Shown: piece by piece, positions 60,166 to 64,000 of the stretch | Layout of the letters: the number at the start of each line of letters is the position of its first letter | How positions within the stretch are numbered: the stretch's first letter is position 1 | DNA from: Pterobdella sp. o SKG-2022 | Lineage: Eukaryota > Annelida > Clitellata > Hirudinida > Piscicolidae | Assembly: GCA_964035795.1 (NCBI GenBank) | Contig: OZ038323.1 | Coordinates: forward strand, 2,624,744-2,688,743 | DNA length: 64,000 nt | Reading direction: 5' to 3' | The notes under the pieces: model-generated | The model's database searches: none | What the model was told of the DNA's origin: nothing | Seen by the model: the letters and a program-made list of their open reading frames with translations, nothing else | Translations under genes and position numbers: made by a program

Positions 60166-60710
60166 TCAAAGTTCACAAAACATCTGCATATTACAACATT
60201 ACACACCATACTTCATCGAACCAGACCGCATTACATTCCACCCAACCATACCCTATCAAATCCCATTTAACCACACTAGTTTAAAATTCTACACACTAGG
60301 TTTTACAAAACTTGAAACAACATAGCACACCAAACCACACTATACAATATACAAAACCTCACCACAACAAACAACGAAAAACATCATATCAAACCATATC
60401 ACACCCAACACCTTACTCTAAGCCACAAAACACCCATCCAGACAACGCGCAGTCCTATCACACTTCACCCAACCACACCACACATCCACACCACACCACA
60501 CATCCACACCACACCACACATCCACACCACACCACACATCCACACCCTACCACACATCCACACCACACCACACATCCACACCACACCACACATCCACACC
60601 ACACCACACATCCACACCCTACCACACATCTACACCACACCACACATCCACACCCTACCACACATCCACACCCTACCACACATCCACACCACACCACACA
60701 CATTTAATCC
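60166..60710 (+). repeat. C/A-rich block with an 18-bp tandem repeat
   Basis: About 540 bases with hardly any G on the plus strand. The second half (about 60478–60700) is a tandem array of roughly a dozen 18-bp units, catccacaccacaccaca or the ccctacc variant. Frames through it read His/Thr/Pro repeats on plus and Cys/Val/Gly repeats on minus; these are by-products of the repeat. Confidence 0.9.
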
Positions 60711-62747
60711 CATGACACGACAAAATAGAACCCTTCATGAATAAAATTCTTTCATTCATGCTAATGGATCAACTCCATCTTAGAAAATTTAATTAACTCA
60801 CAAAACAGCATGAACATGGCATCAAATGCTTTCACCCATCTAACTCATCGCCGTTTTATTTCATTAGTTTTACTTCAGTAAGCAAAATTAAAAATTTATA
60901 AATGCACCAATCAAATTTGAAAACACTTTCTTGAAATAAAAATTGAAATTTTCAAATCTTTCATACTCAGTTTCAAATACTTTTATAAATACGGTTTCAT
61001 TTTATTAAAATTTTAAACCCTCCCACAAACAAAATTTTTGTATCTTGACCACCAGTCGTCCAAAACTGAGGCCTACACAGCGTAATAGATATGGTGAAAA
61101 CTAACCATAAAAAATTGAAAAAATTAGTAAAGATATAATTTTTTTGCTTTCAAACAAAAATTTAAAAATAAGAATGTGTTTAAAGTTATTTCACACATTT
61201 CAACTTACCAATCACCAACAATATCGCCATTAAAAAACCAGGAGAAACTTTATCAACAAACTAAAAAAAATCCATAAGCTATCTGAAAATTGGATCATTA
61301 GGAAAAGATTAATTATTCAAAGAAGGAAACCCATAATATAACCAAAATTAATAGTAAAAAGTAAACTCGAGAAAGTTCCATAAAATACAACTATTTGGTT
61401 CATTTGAAGGCGATCTCTGCACTCATACCAATAAATAATGGCTGAAAATAGTGGTTGATATGAAGCTGTGTAATGAAATTTAGCGTATTTGGCAATGTGA
61501 GTCTACTTTGCTTGAAATTTCGTAAACTAAATAAAATTTTAAAGTGTTTTTTTGTTAATAAAATTTATGAAGGTTCTACAAATTGCGCTTTATTACAGGG
61601 GTTTTAACAAAACAGACATTACACACTGAATGCACACTGAATTCAATTAGGATTTAAAAGAAAAGAATTTACCTTGAGACTTTGTATAGGTAAGGGAATA
61701 ACAAGTCAAGAAGAGTTGCTTTCATGATAAGCTTTAGAAAGGCATGGGTAGGTTAACGCCTGCAGCGGGTGTGAAGTTGAAGAGAGTTGGCAATGTAACT
61801 AAAAAACTGTTGACAGTTAATAAATAGTAAAATGAGATATGAAAAAATTTAATTTTGAAAAGTTATCGAGAATTTCTACAAGTCCCAGAAACAAGAAACA
61901 TATTCAAATGAGGTTGAAAAACAAAAAAAAAATTTTGATAGAAAAATTATGCCGATAATAGCTGAGCAAATATCAAAAAATAAAATAGAAAAAACAAGAA
62001 GGAAAAATGAATAGAATGAAAATTAAAGTTGATAAACATCTGTAAGAGGGCACCAAAGCATGAGCTTGAAACTAAAAGAACGAGCATTTCTAAGAGAGAA
62101 TAATGCAGCTGCACAAAAAATTCTGATTTAATTGAACTATAAAATATTATATCGATGAAAAGAACACTTGACAAGGGGGATTGGGTAATTGTTTAACATT
62201 CAGAGTGGGTTAGTAGAACTTAAAAACAAAAAACGATTTCAACCAAAAAATAAGCAGAAAAATGCCTTAAAATTTCTACAAAGTCAACTAAGTGAATGTG
62301 ACTATTGATTAGTAGATGTTGAGTAAGATTCTGCCAACAAGAGAGATGACACAAATCGGAAAAAATAATTATAAGATTTATAAAAACAAAAATTAATACT
62401 AATGGTTAAAAAATATTAATGAGAAAAATAATAATAAAAACATAATAATAAAAACATAATAGTAAAAAGAAAGAATTATAAAAAAGCTAATATCCCAAAA
62501 TCGTCTGCAATTTAGGGCAGTTCAAAGTGGATATGATGAATGTGGCAATTGCCTATGCAAGATGAGGGATAAGATGTCTACGATGCCAGAAGATTCGAAG
62601 AGAACTCATTTTGAAATTAAATATACAACAAAAAAACAAAATAATAATAATAAAAAAAAATAATAGAGAATAAAAAAATAAAAAAGAAATCTAATTTCAA
62701 AATAAAAACAAAAATGAAATAAAAAAAGCAACTTAACTGTGAAAAGC
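60711..62747. other. AT-rich stretch, no gene recognised
   Basis: Frames are short and low-complexity. A GC-richer patch at about 61740–61790 has no recognisable reading. Confidence 0.4.
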
Positions 62748-63239
62748 TTATACAACTAAAATGTGGACACTCGGCCTCAAAATTGTGAATCATAAAAACA
62801 CGAAAAAACTTGAATTCTTTATTTTGACGAAGCTTTTCGATATATTCTATATCGTTATCAGGTAACCAATGAATATATATTGTAAACAAGATGCTTGAAA
62901 ACGTTAAACCGCGAATAACGATATATAGTGTAATGAATAAAACAAATATAATAAAGTTATCGAATAAAACTAATTCAAAATGAAAAAAAATTGAATTGTT
63001 CAAGTTATACCGTTCCTAAATAATATTAGTGATCTAATATCCTTTTGGTCATTTAGTGTGGGTTGTTCTAACGTGATGTGGTATGCTTCTCGAAGTTTTC
63101 TTTTTTCCCGTTTTCAGGTGCTCTCCACTATGACCCATTTGAACTTACGGGGAGGATGGTATAGAATATATTGAAAAGCTTCGTCAAAATAAAAAATTTA
63201 AGTTTTGTTGCGTTTTTATGATTCACATTATACAACTAA
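62748..63239. mobile_element. Inverted-repeat element with 12-bp flanking direct repeats
   Basis: ttatacaactaa occurs at 62748–62759 and again at 63228–63239, as a target-site duplication would. Between them, arms of about 65–70 bp (62785–62850 and 63160–63227) are inverted repeats, with a near-perfect core tttgacgaagcttttc … atattctat and an outer gaatcataaaaac. No protein frame is convincing. The cgaagctttt core links it to fold-back elements B and C. Confidence 0.75.
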
Positions 63240-63437
63240 GTTATTTAAACTATTCAATTTCATTTTCCTAATTAGTTGGGTCCAATTTTATTCATCCCGT
63301 AACTAACCTTTATAGCTGTGAGCTCACAAAATCTTGAATAATTTGGTTTTGGCTTGGATAATGCCATAGATAATGAGTAGCTTGAAAAAAACAAAAGAAG
63401 AACTTAAGCATGATTGATTGTACCGGAAACCATGTTA

Positions 63438-64000
63438 TTATTATTATTGTTTATGCATTTGAAGACGCACAGTTTGCAAACTAGGTTTGCTTCAGAGGCG
63501 AACTAAAGCAGGGAGATGCGGTATTATAAATGCGCTTTTGAAAGCTTGCAAAAAGTTCCAGAGAAGGTGAAAGACGCAGCTTGAGTTTAAAAGAATTTTA
63601 TAATTGAGAGATGGTAAGTGAAAAAAAAACGACGTAAAAAAGAGTTATGAGAAACAGGCTAATGCAGCCATAAGCCAGAGTTCAAAGCCTGATGAGTCTG
63701 TCTGATAAAAAAAAGCTCATACAAATGAGCTGACTGCTTGAATAATAAAATATTAGCAGTAAGCCAAAATAACTTAGACTGGGCTCTTAGTGTGACTGGC
63801 AACCAATGAAGGCAATCAAGGCAAGCGCAAAATGAAGCATAGTAATCAGCTTGAAGAACAGTTTTGGCAGCGTGATTTTGAAAAGATTGCAACTTAAAAA
63901 TGAGACAGTTAGGAAGTCCGCAAAGAAGTGGTAATTGAATAAACAGTTTGATTTGATTTGAAATTGAGATTGATATCGAAAAAACAAACTAGTTGCAAGA
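63438..64000 (-). mobile_element. CR1/L2-like LINE 3' fragment, continues past the window
   Basis: Minus strand, same family as the LINE at 27401–31770. Shared C-terminal reading (QNHAAKTVLQADYYASF, CLDCLHWLPV) and similar 3' sequence (tttgcttcagaggcg) next to TTATTATTATT at 63436–63449. Frames are broken. The 5' part lies beyond 64000 or is lost. Confidence 0.8.

Noticed and set aside
60312..60707. His/Thr/Pro-repeat protein, or the Cys/Val/Gly-repeat protein on the other strand
   Set aside because: Both frames exist only because the 18-bp tandem unit is a multiple of three and free of stops.

Overview
The window is AT-rich metazoan nuclear DNA with spliced genes, GT–AG introns of tens to thousands of bases, abundant microsatellites and decayed non-LTR retrotransposons. 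Compact gene structures, tRNA-derived SINE-like copies and CR1/L2-like LINEs fit an invertebrate. An annelid or other lophotrochozoan is my guess, but the sequence does not prove it. There are no operons or CRISPR arrays.

Layout. 0.3–4.2 kb (+): the 3' part of a single-pass membrane protein with a long cytoplasmic tail, perhaps cadherin-related; its 5' end lies outside the window. 7.0–10.7 kb (+): a complete seven-exon ribose-phosphate pyrophosphokinase (PRPS). Its 318-residue core is preceded by an in-frame basic extension that looks like a mitochondrial presequence. 12.8–18.4 kb (+): a complete 15-exon TBL1/TBL1XR1 (ebi-like) LisH–WD40 corepressor subunit of 519 residues. 18.8–33.1 kb (−): a dihydrofolate reductase gene in six small exons over 14 kb. 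Its introns hold a near full-length CR1/L2-like LINE (27.4–31.8 kb, same strand) and a truncated LINE (23.4–25.3 kb, opposite strand). TBL1 and DHFR converge tail to tail with about 360 bp between their stop codons. 54.8–56.0 kb (+): three exons of a rhodopsin-family peptide GPCR (TM1 to the start of TM3), the rest not found. A lone terminal exon of an unrecognised gene lies at 35.12–35.21 kb (−).

The rest, especially 33–54 kb and 56–64 kb, is AT-rich intergenic or intronic DNA. It carries LINE fragments, a piggyBac transposase remnant, tRNA-derived SINE-like copies, fold-back (palindromic) elements sharing one core, a 225-bp dispersed repeat bordered by GAT runs, minisatellites, and a block of about 540 bp almost free of G.

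The most unusual structural signal is in the introns. Several TBL1 introns begin GT-rich and end CA-rich, so their two ends could pair, and they lack a polypyrimidine tract. PRPS (PRPP synthesis) and DHFR (tetrahydrofolate) both feed nucleotide synthesis, but nothing here shows that their proximity is functional. All exon joins were made by hand from splice signals, reading phase and remembered family sequences; no alignment was run.
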